Made by a program: the position numbers and the translations under genes. The notes below the pieces were generated by a model. The model was not told the DNA's origin, did no database searches, and was given only the letters and a program-made list of their open reading frames with translations. 64,000 bases of DNA from CAVYXF01 sp963772335 (GTDB taxonomy: Bacteria > Pseudomonadota > Alphaproteobacteria > Rhizobiales > Rhodomicrobiaceae): contig CAVYXF010000012.1 of the NCBI GenBank assembly GCA_963772335.1, positions 38,583-102,582 on the forward strand, written 5' to 3'. The first letter of the stretch is position 1. Each line of letters opens with the position of its first letter. Shown here in pieces: positions 43,077 through 53,011 of the stretch.

Positions 43077-46000
43077 GCATCTCGGCGCCCTTCGTTTACC
43101 GGCCGATCGCGACATCGCTCCTGATGATGGCGATCGCTTTTCTCGGCGCCGTCGCGTTTACCCAGCTGCCGGTCGCCCCGCTCCCCCAGGTCGATTTCCC
43201 AACCGTCCAGGTCACGGCGAACCTCGCCGGCGCCAGCCCCGATGTGATGGCCTCCTCGGTTGCCTCGCCGCTGGAGCGCCAATTCGGCCAGATTGCCGGC
43301 GTGAGCCAGATGACCTCGACGTCAACGCTCGGCTCGACGCAGATCGTGCTGCAGTTCGACCTCGCCCGGAACATCGACGCTGCCGCCCAGGATGTGCAGG
43401 CGGCGATCACCTCGGCCTCGCGCCAGCTCCCCGACGACCTCACCACGCCGCCCAGCTACCGCAAGACCAATCCGGCCGACGCCCCGATCCTGATCCTTGC
43501 CGTCCATTCCGACACGCGGCCGGTGACCGAGGTCTCCGACTTCGCCGACAATGTGCTGGCGCAGCAGATTTCCCAGATTCAGGGCGTCTCGCAGGTCAAT
43601 ATTGGCGGCCAGCAGAAGCCGGCCATTCGCGTGCAGATCGACCCGGCCAAGCTCTCGGCCCGCGGTCTGACGCTGGAGGACGTGCGGGGCGTGATCACTA
43701 GCGTCACGGCGAATACGCCGAAAGGCACGGTGAACGGCACCCGCCAGACCCTCACCGTCACCACCAATGACCAACTTACCGAGGCCAGCGGCTACAACGA
43801 CGTTATCCTGGCTTATCGCAGCGGCGCGCCGATCCGGGTGAGCGATGTCGGGCAGGCAATTGCCGGGCCGGAGAACCTCTATCAGGCGGCCTGGGCGAAT
43901 GAGAAGCCCGGCGTGCTGTTGGTGATCTTCAAGCAGCCTGGCGCCAACGTCATCGAGACCGTGGACAGCATCAAGGCCGCCATTCCCGGCATTCGCAACG
44001 TCATTCCTGCCTCGATCCAGATCGACACTATCTCCGATCGCACCCAGACCATCCGCGCCTCCGTTCATGACGTGGAATTCACGCTTTGCCTGGTGATCGG
44101 GCTGGTGGTGCTGGTGCTGCTCTTGTTCCTGCGCAATCTGCGCATCACCGCGATCGGCGCCGTCGTGGTACCGCTGGCGCTGCTCGGCGCCTTCACGCTG
44201 ATGTATGCGCTGAATTTCTCGCTCGACAACCTGTCGCTGATGGCGCTCACGATCGCGGTCGGCTTCGTGGTCGACGATGCCATCGTGGTGGTTGAGAATA
44301 TCCACCGTCATATCGAAAAGGGCGCGGCACCGCTCCAGGCCGCGCTCGATGGATCGCGCGAGATCGGCTTCACCGTGCTCTCGATAAGCGTGTCGCTGGT
44401 GGCGGTATTCATTCCGCTGCTGCTGATGGGCGGTGTCATCGGCCGCCTGTTCCGCGAATTCGCGCTGACAGTCACCGCCGCGATCACCGTATCCGTGTTC
44501 GTCGCCTTAACCCTGATCCCGACGCTATGCGCGCTGTTCCTCAAACCCCATGAGGGTGAGCCGGGGCGGCTGAACCGCGCCATCGAGAGCATGTTCGAGG
44601 CGCTGGTCGGCGGCTATCGCCGCACGCTCGACATTGCGCTGAAGGCTCAGTTCCTGGTGCTGATGATCTTCTTCACCACCGTCGGGCTGACGGTGTGGCT
44701 TTTCATCCAGATCCCGAAGGGCTTCTTCCCGGTGCAGGATACTGGCCTGATCTCCGCTCAGACCGAAGCCGGGCAGGACGTCTCGCCGACCGAGATGATG
44801 CGCTTGCAGCGCAATGTCATCGAAACAGTTCTGCAGGATCCCGATATCGCCACCGTCGGCACCTTCGTGGGCGGGGGGTCAGGCAACACCACCAATTCCG
44901 GGCGCATGTTCATTACGCTCAAGCCCCGCGAAGAACGTATGGCGAACGCCAGCGAGATCATCAACCGGCTGCGCCCCAAGCTCGCCAAGCTCGAAGGCGT
45001 TGCGACGTTCATGCAATCTGTGCAGGACATCCGAATGGGCGGCCGACCAGGCCGCGCGCTCTATCAATATACGCTGCAGGACGCCGATCTGCCCGAGCTG
45101 AACCAGTGGGCGCCGAAGGTGACAGCCGCGCTCAAGGCGCTGCCGATACTCGCCGACCTCTCCAGCGACCAGCAGCTCAACGCGCCCCAGCTCGACATCC
45201 AGATCAACCGCGACCGCGCCGCGCAGTTCGGCTTCGATCCGACTGTCGTCAACTCGACGCTGAACAGCGCCCTCGGCCAGCGTCAGATCACCCAATATTT
45301 CACCCAGCTCGACAACTACAATGTCGTGCTGGAGGTGCTGCCGAAGATGCAGACCGACCCGAGCGTGCTCGACTACCTCTACATGCGCTCGCCCTTGACC
45401 GGCCAGATCGTGCCGATGCGAACCCTCGTCAGTGTCAACAACAGCAAAACCGGGGCGCTGTCGGTGACGCATCAGGGGCAATTCCCCTCCGTCACCATCT
45501 CCTTCAACCTTCAGCCGAATGTGGCGCTCGGACAGGCGGTCGACGCGATCCGCGGCGCGATGACCAAGATCGGTGTGCCCAATACGCTGAACGGCAGCTT
45601 TCAGGGTACTGCCCAGGCTTTTCAGGATTCGCTTTCCAGCCAGCCGGTGCTGATCCTGGCCGCGCTGGTGGTGATCTATATTATCCTCGGCATGCTCTAT
45701 GAGAGCTTCGTCCACCCGCTGACGATCCTCTCCACCCTCCCGTCGGCCGGTCTCGGCGCCTTGCTCATCCTGGACTATTTCGGCTTCGACCTGTCGGTGA
45801 TCGGTATCATTGGCATCATCCTTCTGATCGGCATTGTGAAGAAGAACGGCATCATGATGGTGGACTTCGCCATTCAGGCCGAGCGCGAAGGCAAAAGCCC
45901 GCGCGAAGCGATCCGCGAGGCTTGCCTTTTGCGCTTCCGCCCAATCCTGATGACCACGGCGGCGACGCTGCTCGCCGGGCTACCGCTGATGCTTGGCGCC

Positions 46001-46177
46001 GGCACCGGCTCCGAGCTGCGCCAGCCGCTCGGTTATGCGATGGTCGGCGGCCTGATCGTCAGTCAACTGCTGACGCTCTATACGACGCCGGTGATTTACC
46101 TATACCTGGACCGACTGCAGCATTGGCTGAGCGGGCGTCCGCGTAAGGTTGAGGCCGCACCCGCTCCAGCCGAGTGA
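43073..46177 (+). CDS. RND multidrug efflux permease (MdtB/MdtC-like)
   Basis: 1034 residues, the normal size of an HAE1-type RND transporter. N-terminal FVYRPIATSLLMMAIAFLGA helix, PLPQVDFPTVQVTA, two large periplasmic loops, and the proton-relay region of TM4 with VGFVVDDAIVVVENIHRHIEKG; TM10 has LIGIVKKNGIMMVDFAIQAERE. It exports hydrophobic compounds using the proton gradient. MdtB/C often work as pairs, but only one permease is present. There is no local TetR/MarR regulator. Confidence 0.95.
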   Translation: MSISAPFVYRPIATSLLMMAIAFLGAVAFTQLPVAPLPQVDFPTVQVTANLAGASPDVMASSVASPLERQFGQIAGVSQMTSTSTLGSTQIVLQFDLARNIDAAAQDVQAAITSASRQLPDDLTTPPSYRKTNPADAPILILAVHSDTRPVTEVSDFADNVLAQQISQIQGVSQVNIGGQQKPAIRVQIDPAKLSARGLTLEDVRGVITSVTANTPKGTVNGTRQTLTVTTNDQLTEASGYNDVILAYRSGAPIRVSDVGQAIAGPENLYQAAWANEKPGVLLVIFKQPGANVIETVDSIKAAIPGIRNVIPASIQIDTISDRTQTIRASVHDVEFTLCLVIGLVVLVLLLFLRNLRITAIGAVVVPLALLGAFTLMYALNFSLDNLSLMALTIAVGFVVDDAIVVVENIHRHIEKGAAPLQAALDGSREIGFTVLSISVSLVAVFIPLLLMGGVIGRLFREFALTVTAAITVSVFVALTLIPTLCALFLKPHEGEPGRLNRAIESMFEALVGGYRRTLDIALKAQFLVLMIFFTTVGLTVWLFIQIPKGFFPVQDTGLISAQTEAGQDVSPTEMMRLQRNVIETVLQDPDIATVGTFVGGGSGNTTNSGRMFITLKPREERMANASEIINRLRPKLAKLEGVATFMQSVQDIRMGGRPGRALYQYTLQDADLPELNQWAPKVTAALKALPILADLSSDQQLNAPQLDIQINRDRAAQFGFDPTVVNSTLNSALGQRQITQYFTQLDNYNVVLEVLPKMQTDPSVLDYLYMRSPLTGQIVPMRTLVSVNNSKTGALSVTHQGQFPSVTISFNLQPNVALGQAVDAIRGAMTKIGVPNTLNGSFQGTAQAFQDSLSSQPVLILAALVVIYIILGMLYESFVHPLTILSTLPSAGLGALLILDYFGFDLSVIGIIGIILLIGIVKKNGIMMVDFAIQAEREGKSPREAIREACLLRFRPILMTTAATLLAGLPLMLGAGTGSELRQPLGYAMVGGLIVSQLLTLYTTPVIYLYLDRLQHWLSGRPRKVEAAPAPAE

Positions 46178-46244
46178 AGCAGGGCCTTTCGTTGTGCGGG
46201 CTTGACAGTGTTGGCGGGGAGAATGGAAACGAGCACGTGGAACC

Positions 46245-46270
46245 AAAAAAAGCCCCACGAAAGTGGGGCT
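46245..46270 (-). terminator. Rho-independent terminator of rpoH
   Basis: Perfect stem AGCCCCAC-GAAA-GTGGGGCT; read leftward it is followed by TTTTTT. It lies 38 bases after the rpoH stop and may also stop rightward readthrough from the RND pump. Confidence 0.9.
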
Positions 46271-46307
46271 CTAAATTCCGATGAAAAGCGGCGCTCCTTA
46301 GCGCCGC

Positions 46308-47204
46308 TTAATGCGCGCGCACCGCTGTCTCGCCGACTTCTGCAGCCCGCTTGACAGCCTTCTGAACCTTCTCGAAGGCACGCACCTCAATCTGCCGGAT
46401 GCGCTCGCGGCTGACCCCGAACTCCGTGGAGAGTTCCTCCAGCGTCAAAGGATCATCGGCCAAACGCCGCGCCTCGAAGATCCGCTTCTCGCGCGGGGTG
46501 AGTGTGCCAAGTGCATCGCTGAGGTAGCTACGCCGGTTATCCAGCTCTTCCTGATCGACCAGGATCGATTCCTGGTCCGAGCTGTCATCGACCAGCCAAT
46601 CCTGCCATTCGCCGCCGCCTTCGGCATCGGCGCGCAGGGGCGCATTGAGCGAGGAGTCGCCGGCAAGGCGCCGGTTCATCGAGATCACATCCTCCTCGGG
46701 CACGCCGAGCTTGGTTGCGATGGCCTCGACCTGATCAGGGCGCAGATCGCCCTCCTCGAAAGCCTGCAGCTGGCCCTTGAGCTTGCGCAGATTGAAGAAA
46801 AGCTTCTTCTGCGCGGCGGTGGTGCCCATCTTCACCAGGCTCCAGGAGCGCAGAATATATTCTTGAATGGCAGCTCTGATCCACCACATAGCATAGGTGG
46901 CCAAGCGAAAGCCCTTATCAGGGTCAAAGCGTTTAACAGCCTGCATCAGGCCGACATTGCCTTCGGAGATGACCTCACCGATGGGCAGGCCATAGCCGCG
47001 ATAGCCCATGGCAATGCGTGCCACGAGGCGCAAATGAGATGTGACAAGCCGCTGGGCAGCCTGACTATCTTCGTGCTCCTGCCAGCGTTTGGCGAGCATA
47101 TACTCTTCCTGAGGCTCCAGCATAGGAAAGCGCCGGATCTCCTCAAGATAGCGCGCTAAGCCGCCGCTCGCTGCAACAGAGGGGAGTGAAGCCATGGCAT
47201 TCAT
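46308..47204 (-). CDS. rpoH: RNA polymerase sigma-32 factor RpoH
   Basis: 298 residues. Region 2 has RLVTSHLRLVARIAMGYRGYGLP and GNVGLMQAVKRFDPDKGFRLATYAMWWI; the RpoH box, specific for sigma-32, is QKKLFFNLRKLKGQLQ; region 4.2 is LTLEELSTEFGVSRERIRQIEVRAFEK. It directs heat-shock transcription. Alphaproteobacteria often have more than one rpoH. An ATG at 47195 with AAGGA eight bases upstream may be the true start. It is followed by rluD in reverse order typical of this group (rluD-rpoH). Confidence 0.97.
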   Translation of the reverse strand: MNAMASLPSVAASGGLARYLEEIRRFPMLEPQEEYMLAKRWQEHEDSQAAQRLVTSHLRLVARIAMGYRGYGLPIGEVISEGNVGLMQAVKRFDPDKGFRLATYAMWWIRAAIQEYILRSWSLVKMGTTAAQKKLFFNLRKLKGQLQAFEEGDLRPDQVEAIATKLGVPEEDVISMNRRLAGDSSLNAPLRADAEGGGEWQDWLVDDSSDQESILVDQEELDNRRSYLSDALGTLTPREKRIFEARRLADDPLTLEELSTEFGVSRERIRQIEVRAFEKVQKAVKRAAEVGETAVRAH

Positions 47205-47303
47205 CCTTCTTGGCGTTCGCTGCCATCATTCCGGTGAACGATAGCTGAACCACATTCGTTCCGAACCTGTTAACCTTTGGCCTTCCGGCCGAAATCCTTC
47301 AGT

Positions 47304-48305
47304 TTACGCTTTGGCAAGCGCCTCGATCGTCCCGCGCATGTCTTCGGGCAGTTCGGATTGAAACTGCATTGGAAGACCAGTGATGGGGTGATGAAAACCG
47401 AGGACGGCAGCGTGCAACGCCTGTCTCTTCAATGATATTATTGCAAACCGCCTAGTCTCGGACAACGCACGAGTTTTTGAACGGTAACCAACTCCATAAA
47501 CCGGATCGCCGATCACCGGATGCCCGACATGGGCAAGATGCACGCGGATCTGATGAGTGCGGCCGGTCTCAAGGCGGCACTCCAGGAGACTAGCAATAGC
47601 TCCACCGGTCTTTTCTGCGCCAAATCTTTCCATCACCCTATACGTTGTCACCGCCGGCTTTCCTCCGCGGGCGACCACCGCCATCTTCAGGCGATTTGTC
47701 ACATGACGACCGATGTTGCCGGTGATTGTACCTTTTTGGGCGCGCGGCGCACCCCATACCAAAGCGTGATAACGCCTATCCAAACCGCTTACGCGGCCAT
47801 GATCGGCAAACTGCTGCGCAAGCCCGCGATGCGCCGCATCGGTCTTGGCCACCACCATCACCCCGCTCGTATCCTTATCCAGCCGGTGCACGATGCCAGG
47901 ACGTTTGATCCCGCCGATGCCCGACAGGCTGTCGCCGCAATGGGCGATCAGGGCGTTGACCAGCGTTCCTGTCCAGTTCCCGGCAGCGGGGTGCACCACC
48001 AGCCCGGCCGGCTTGTCGATGACGATCAGCGCCTCATCCTCATAGAGGATCGGGAGCGCGATCACCTCCGGCTGAGGCGCCGCCGGGACCGCTTCGGGCA
48101 AACTGACCGAGAACACCTCGGCGGGTTTGACCCGGTAGTCCGGCTCCTTTATGGTGCCGGAAGTACCCCGAACCTGGCCGTCCTTGATCAGCTCGCGCAC
48201 GCGCGACCGGCTCAGCTCCGGCATAGAGGCCGCGAGAAAGCGGTCTAGCCGGACACCCTGGTCGGCCTCTTGCGCCGTGAGAGATCGATTCGGCATCCCG
48301 TCCAT
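47304..48305 (-). CDS. rluD: Pseudouridine synthase, RluD type
   Basis: 333 residues. S4 RNA-binding domain at about 14-70 (VRLDRFLAASMPELSRSRVRELIKDG), linker, then the catalytic domain with the Asp of GIVHRLDKDTSGVMVVAKT and the RLETGRTHQIRVHLAHVGHPVIGDPVYG motif. It modifies U1911/1915/1917 of 23S rRNA (helix 69). Same strand and 99 bases upstream of rpoH. Confidence 0.95.
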   Translation of the reverse strand: MDGMPNRSLTAQEADQGVRLDRFLAASMPELSRSRVRELIKDGQVRGTSGTIKEPDYRVKPAEVFSVSLPEAVPAAPQPEVIALPILYEDEALIVIDKPAGLVVHPAAGNWTGTLVNALIAHCGDSLSGIGGIKRPGIVHRLDKDTSGVMVVAKTDAAHRGLAQQFADHGRVSGLDRRYHALVWGAPRAQKGTITGNIGRHVTNRLKMAVVARGGKPAVTTYRVMERFGAEKTGGAIASLLECRLETGRTHQIRVHLAHVGHPVIGDPVYGVGYRSKTRALSETRRFAIISLKRQALHAAVLGFHHPITGLPMQFQSELPEDMRGTIEALAKA

Positions 48306-48325
48306 GTCACGACTATCGCCTATTG

Positions 48326-48694
48326 ATGCTGAACGAAGCTGAACATTCCGCGCCGGGGCAGACTTTCACGCCCAGGCAACTGCGCATCCTGAAAGCCTCC
48401 GTGATCATCATGGGCGTGCTGCTCGTGCTCGGCTTTGGCCTTCTCGTGATCGGCATTGGGATGCAAACGTCGAAGATCGGCAAGACCCCGGCCCGTTCGC
48501 CCGTCGTCGCAGCTGGCGAAACGCCGCCAACACTTCCCATCGCGGTCGAGCCCGGCACGCAGCTTCGTGAGACCTTCGCCGATCAGGGCCGCCTCATTCT
48601 GCATCTGCAGCGGGACGGGGAAAGTGAATTCGCGGTAATAGATTTGACAACGGGTCGTGAGACCCAGCGCCTTAAGCTAAGCCCGCGACCTTGA
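48326..48694 (+). CDS. Small single-pass membrane protein (DUF6476-like)
   Basis: 122 residues from the ATG at 48326, divergent from rluD by 20 bases. One membrane helix at about 27-46 (ASVIIMGVLLVLGFGLLVIGIGM), a Pro-rich periplasmic linker, then a beta hairpin-like part (RLILHLQRDGESEFAVIDLTTGRETQRLKL). From memory this resembles DUF6476 proteins found beside rluD in Hyphomicrobiales. Function unknown. Confidence 0.7.
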   Translation: MLNEAEHSAPGQTFTPRQLRILKASVIIMGVLLVLGFGLLVIGIGMQTSKIGKTPARSPVVAAGETPPTLPIAVEPGTQLRETFADQGRLILHLQRDGESEFAVIDLTTGRETQRLKLSPRP

Positions 48695-48805
48695 CGCCGG
48701 CGCCAAATCCGCTGCTCGCACACGCGCCGCAGCGTTTGGTTTGCCTAAAGATATCGTGCTTGAATTCGTAGGGGGCGCCGCTTATAGCTGTATATGGTCC
48801 TTCCT

Positions 48806-48881
48806 GCCCCGTTCGTCTAGAGGCCCAGGACGCCGGCCTCTCACGCCGGTAACAGGGGTTCGAATCCCCTACGGGGCGCCA
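48806..48881 (+). tRNA. tRNA-Glu (anticodon CTC)
   Basis: Acceptor GCCCCGT pairs with ACGGGGC, followed by G and an encoded CCA. D arm GTCTAGAGGCCCAGGAC; anticodon stem CCGGC/GCCGG with loop CTCTCAC (anticodon CTC at 48840-48842); T arm AGGGGTTCGAATCCCCT. Sequence is nearly that of E. coli tRNA-Glu apart from stems. Confidence 0.97.
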
Positions 48882-49052
48882 TCTCCTTTACCAACTCATT
48901 GATTTATCTGCAATTTTCAGGTGATGCCGAGCCGCGCGATCGAGGCTTCGACGCCGGACGAAAAAGCCCAGCTCAGACGCCATTGAGGCGAACGACCAGA
49001 ATTCCAGCGGCACCGCAATTATGCCTGATGGCCACATCCCGGGGCGCAAACC

Positions 49053-50601
49053 TCAAGTCAATATTGCGTGCTCCCGCTCCATCATCAATTCGGCGTTTAG
49101 GCTGTCCAGGTCGCGATTGATCGACGCTACCGCCAGAACGCGCCCATTGCGCTTGTAATGCAGCAGGCAGTTTCGCGCCGCAATATCACCCTCGACGGCC
49201 ACCTCGTCCCAGCTCTCAGCATGACCGACGTAGTTGATCGGCAGGTCGTAATGCTGGCTCCAGAAAAAGGGCACCGCGTCGAACGCTTCACGCTCGCCCA
49301 GCATATTACGCGCCGCCGTTTGGCCCTGCCGCTCAGCAACCACCCAATGCTCGACGCGTATGCCGGTATTGCTGCGAGGATCCGGCCAGCGCGCAATGTC
49401 GCCAGCCGCGAAAACGCCGGGCGCGCTGGTCTGCAAATAGGCATCGACCACCACGCCGCGATCCATGGCCAGACCGGCGCTTTCGGCAATTTCGATGCGC
49501 GGGCGAACACCAATTCCGGCAACGACGAGATCTGCCGGCAACGTATCGCCGCTACGTAGCTTCACGGATTTGCCGTCGATGGCGACCGCCAGGTCTTCGA
49601 GGTGGAAGACGACACCTTGCCCAACATGCAACGACTGAACGAAGGCCCCGAGTTGCGGACCTAGTATGCGCTCCATCGGCACCTTGTCGGGAGCCACCAC
49701 GTGGACTTCGATGCCGCGCGTGCGCAGCGATGCGGCGACTTCAAGGCCGATGAAGCTGGCGCCCAGCACGACGGCGCGCTGGGCTGTCTTGGCTGCTTCT
49801 ATGATCGCCCGGCAATCGGCAAGCGACCGCAGGATATGGACATGCGGCTGGTCAGCACCGGGGATGGACAGCCGGATCGGCTCGGCTCCAGTCGCAAGCA
49901 AAAGCCTGTCATAGGCAAGGGTTTCGCCATCTGCCAGATTGACCTCGTGCCCGCTCGGATCGATGCGGGCGACCGTCGCCTTCAGCCGCAGGTCGATGGC
50001 GTTCTTTGCGTAGAATTTCGCCGACCGCAGCGGCAGCCACTCTTCGGGTGCGCTGCCGGCGAGGTAGTCTTTCGATAGAACTCGGCCGGTCGACGGGTGG
50101 TGCCTCGTCGCTGCTCAGCATGATGATGCTGCCGCCGTAGTCCTGGCGGCGCAATGCATTGGCCGCGGCAAAGCCGGCTGCACCGCCACCGACAATAACG
50201 ATCCGGTTCGGCAATGCGGCAGGCCCCTCAGCGCGCACCGCTTTGGCGGAGGCGGAAGCTTTCTTCTTCGACTGCACGAAGATCCGGCCGTCGCGTTCCT
50301 CCACGACCCAGCAGGTCAGCGGCGTAAAGGCAGGTGCACGGAGGGCCTCACCGGTGCGCAGGCTGAAGCAGGCGTGGTGCCAGGGACAGCGCACCGTGTC
50401 ACCCACCATGAGTCCCTCCGCCAAGGGACCGCCATAATGGCTGCAGGTCGCGCCGACCGCGAACAACTCCGTGCCGTGGCGGGCCACCAGCACCGCATCC
50501 TCACCGACATGGCCGGCAATCATGCCGCCATCGGGCAGTTTGTCGACGGATATCCCGAGAGCTAAGTCGGGGCCGGTCGTGTTTGAATGGGATTCGCTCA
50601 T
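49053..50601 (-). pseudogene. Rieske-ferredoxin reductase fusion (AIFM3/nitrite-reductase-like), broken by one frame shift
   Basis: From ATG 50601 residues 1-105 form a Rieske [2Fe-2S] domain with C53-x-H55 and C72-x-x-H75 (CSHYGGPL, CPWHHACF). An FAD-binding reductase follows (IVIVGGGAAGFAAANALRR). Near 50080 the frame is lost after PPVDRP; in the next frame the protein resumes (VLSKDYLAGSAPEEWLPLR, FYAKNAIDLRLKATVARIDP ... AYDRLLLATGAEPIRL) and runs through the NADH-binding VLGASFIGLEVAASLR to the stop at 49053. One extra base explains it. Intact, it would be about 515 residues passing electrons from NAD(P)H to an oxygenase or cytochrome. Decay or sequencing error. Confidence 0.85.
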
Positions 50602-51370
50602 GAAAACCTCGCTGCGGCCGCTTTGGCGTCACACGGTTAGATGCCACAAGCCACCAAAGGTTCCCCCAGAAGTCCCCTCCAGCTTGCTTCAGCGGCTCAG
50701 GAAAATTCTCAGCGTCATCCAATGATCGGCGACAAGCAAGCCAAAGGCTGCAAGAAAAGAGGTACCCGCATAAATACTTTGGTGGGGATCGGTCCGCGAG
50801 GCGCCGGTTCCGTATCTGCCCTCGATCAGGTGGAGTGAACTTCATCCGATTCTGCTTGGGGGGCCATCAGCCGAGATGGCCATTATGACGGCTATAAGGC
50901 GAGGGCGGAAGCGGGCTATTCGAGCTGTGACAGCCGCTCCTCACCCGCATGCAGACAGTCTCGATCGGCCCCTTCATCACCCGGATTCGCGGCCGACGTC
51001 GAATTGCGTGAGAGCCGCCAGTATGCGACGCTGGCCGGCAGCAGTGCTGTGCGATGGGGCAATCGGATTGTGTGCTCGACGCCCACGCGGGGCCGCGAGG
51101 GGGCCTTCGCCGCCTGATGTGGGATTCATTTTGATTGCCCGATTATGCCCGCACCTTCGGCAGCCCAAATCTCGCCCGCCCGCTGCGCAAAAAAATCTGA
51201 CCAACTGGAACTCCGCTGAATTGGACATGCAACTTGATTCATGCCTTTGAAATCACGCGTCGGCTGCCAGGCCTCTTTCGCGCCATCATCTCTGTATAGC
51301 GCTCGAATACTTTCTCACTGGCATTGCAGCGCCTCGGCCGCGATGCCGCTTGATGGGGAGTTGCCGGCCA
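50602..51370. other. Region without supported genes
   Basis: About 770 bases. Open frames exist (for example 50876-51250) but are Arg/Pro-rich, lack ribosome binding sites and resemble no family. I saw no tRNA, strong hairpin or repeat. The promoter of the 51371 gene must be in its right part. Confidence 0.4.
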
Positions 51371-52567
51371 ATGACGTGCTGTTGTGTGATCACCCGCTGG
51401 GTATTTGCGCTTGCTGTGCTCGGAGCCACAGGAGCGGGCGCGCAAGGCGTAATTTCGAAGCCGGACACGACAATCTCGCAGGAGGGATCCGGCCCACGCG
51501 CTGGGAACCTGCCTGACGCCTGCAAGCTGATGCTGCAATCCGATCTCGAGGCTCTGTTTCCCGGCAGGCCAATTTTAAGCAAGCCTCCCATGTTGAGCCC
51601 GGTCTATAAAGGCCCCCAATACCCGGAGGTCTGCACCTTTGAGATCAAACTTCCCAATCCCTTGTACAAGACGGACGACACAAAGCTGGCGTCGATCCAC
51701 ATCATAAGCTGGGGCGGGCAAACTGATGGCCCCAGCGGAACCGCGTCCAGCTTCGCCAACTACCGTGCAAGCGCAGAGCGGGCCGCGAGTGATCCAAAGC
51801 TTAAGATTCGCTGGGAGCTGCTCCCTGGCTTAGGGGATGAAGCTTTCGTGGAATACAGGGCCGGCCGTTATGAGGTAGTCGTGCGCAAGGGGGACCTGAT
51901 CTTCATCGTCAACCTTGACGAGTACAACGCGCAATCGCAGCCCAATGCCATAGCTTTGGCGACGCAGGCCGCCAAGCGGTGGAAGATTGGAGTCGGCATG
52001 GTCGCGGCGGCCACGCCGATCACGGCAAATAGCACTGTCGACATTCCCGAGGATACGCGTGCGCCTTCGGTCGCCCCTCCCGAGAAATGGCCCGATGCCT
52101 GCGCCCTGCTAACGCCTGAAGATGTTCGCTCGGTGTTTGGCGACATGAAAATCGAAGGGCCACGAAAGATGCGGGGCCAAATCGAATTCATGTCGCGCGT
52201 CGACCGCACCGTCGAGTTGCCGAACCCAATTCGCTGCGAATATCAGGCCAATCGCACCGATCTCGTCAACGGGCAGCGCCAATATATCTTCCATTGGGTT
52301 GATCTGAAGGTTTCCAACGTAGCCGCGACGCCGGAATTATCGAGGAAATTTTATGATATGACCCGCAAGGGCGGCGACGCGAAAACAGAGGTCGGCGGTC
52401 TTGGCGACGAAGCCAGCATCAACATCATGAACGCCATGTATATCCGAAAAGGGCTGCTCACGGTTGAGCTCCACGTTGGTGGCGGCGGCCGCGATAAGGC
52501 GATCTACGACGACGCTACACGACGCCTCAAGGAGATCGCCAAATTGGTCGTGGCAAAATTTCCTTAG
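51371..52567 (+). CDS. Exported protein with two copies of one domain
   Basis: About 398 residues from the ATG at 51371 (GGGGAG ten bases upstream). Signal peptide: RWVFALAVLGATGAGAQG. Two halves repeat the same plan: LPDACKLMLQSDLEALFPG ... CTFEIKLP ... LPGLGDEAFVEY ... VVVRKGDLIFIVNLD, and WPDACALLTPEDVRSVFGD ... RCEYQAN ... VGGLGDEASINIMN ... MYIRKGLLTVELHVG. Each half has PDAC, a C-F/Y-E strand and a GLGDEA loop, as in DUF3558-like lipoprotein domains. A disulfide PDAC...C is probable in each. Function unknown; stand-alone gene. Confidence 0.8.
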   Translation: MTCCCVITRWVFALAVLGATGAGAQGVISKPDTTISQEGSGPRAGNLPDACKLMLQSDLEALFPGRPILSKPPMLSPVYKGPQYPEVCTFEIKLPNPLYKTDDTKLASIHIISWGGQTDGPSGTASSFANYRASAERAASDPKLKIRWELLPGLGDEAFVEYRAGRYEVVVRKGDLIFIVNLDEYNAQSQPNAIALATQAAKRWKIGVGMVAAATPITANSTVDIPEDTRAPSVAPPEKWPDACALLTPEDVRSVFGDMKIEGPRKMRGQIEFMSRVDRTVELPNPIRCEYQANRTDLVNGQRQYIFHWVDLKVSNVAATPELSRKFYDMTRKGGDAKTEVGGLGDEASINIMNAMYIRKGLLTVELHVGGGGRDKAIYDDATRRLKEIAKLVVAKFP

Positions 52568-53011
52568 GCAGAGAGGGGCGAGGGTGGGGCCGCATACAAG
52601 AATCCAAACTTATTGCTGTCTTGATCTTCAGATGCATCTTTCGTGTCAGGCTGCGTCTTCCCACCTCGCTTCATGGCCAACTTCGGTAAGGATCTGCACG
52701 CGACGATGCTACCGACAGTCTAGCCGCAGGCAATATCGCGCGGAGATCGTAGGGATGACGGTACAGCCGGCAGCTTGAATAAACCGCCGTGCCAGGAGCC
52801 TACGTCGTCGATCCACATCTCCGCGCTATGCCGTGCGATGCTCTTTCTGCTGCCGGGGGAGACCCACGCCGAGGCCAGCGGAATGGCCTGTATCGAGGCC
52901 GGCATAGAAGCGCACGCGCCCTCGAACGCCACCCCGGGCGAGACCGGCTTAAGCATTTGTAATTTTTTTGGCAGGAGGGCTACGGCCTCAAGGGCCCTGA
53001 GACCCGTTCGG
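52568..53011. other. Region without supported genes
   Basis: Frames on both strands (52720-53088 minus, 52775-53044 plus) lack ribosome sites and recognisable motifs. A T7 tract at 52964-52970 follows a GC-rich stretch and could be a terminator for the exported-protein gene; I see no perfect stem. Confidence 0.35.

Noticed and set aside
41844..43115. 423-residue minus-strand frame opposite the RND adaptor
   Set aside because: Antisense to a well-conserved membrane fusion protein.
50876..51250. 124-residue ORF upstream of the duplicated-domain protein
   Set aside because: Arg/Pro/Ala-rich, no ribosome site, no recognisable pattern.
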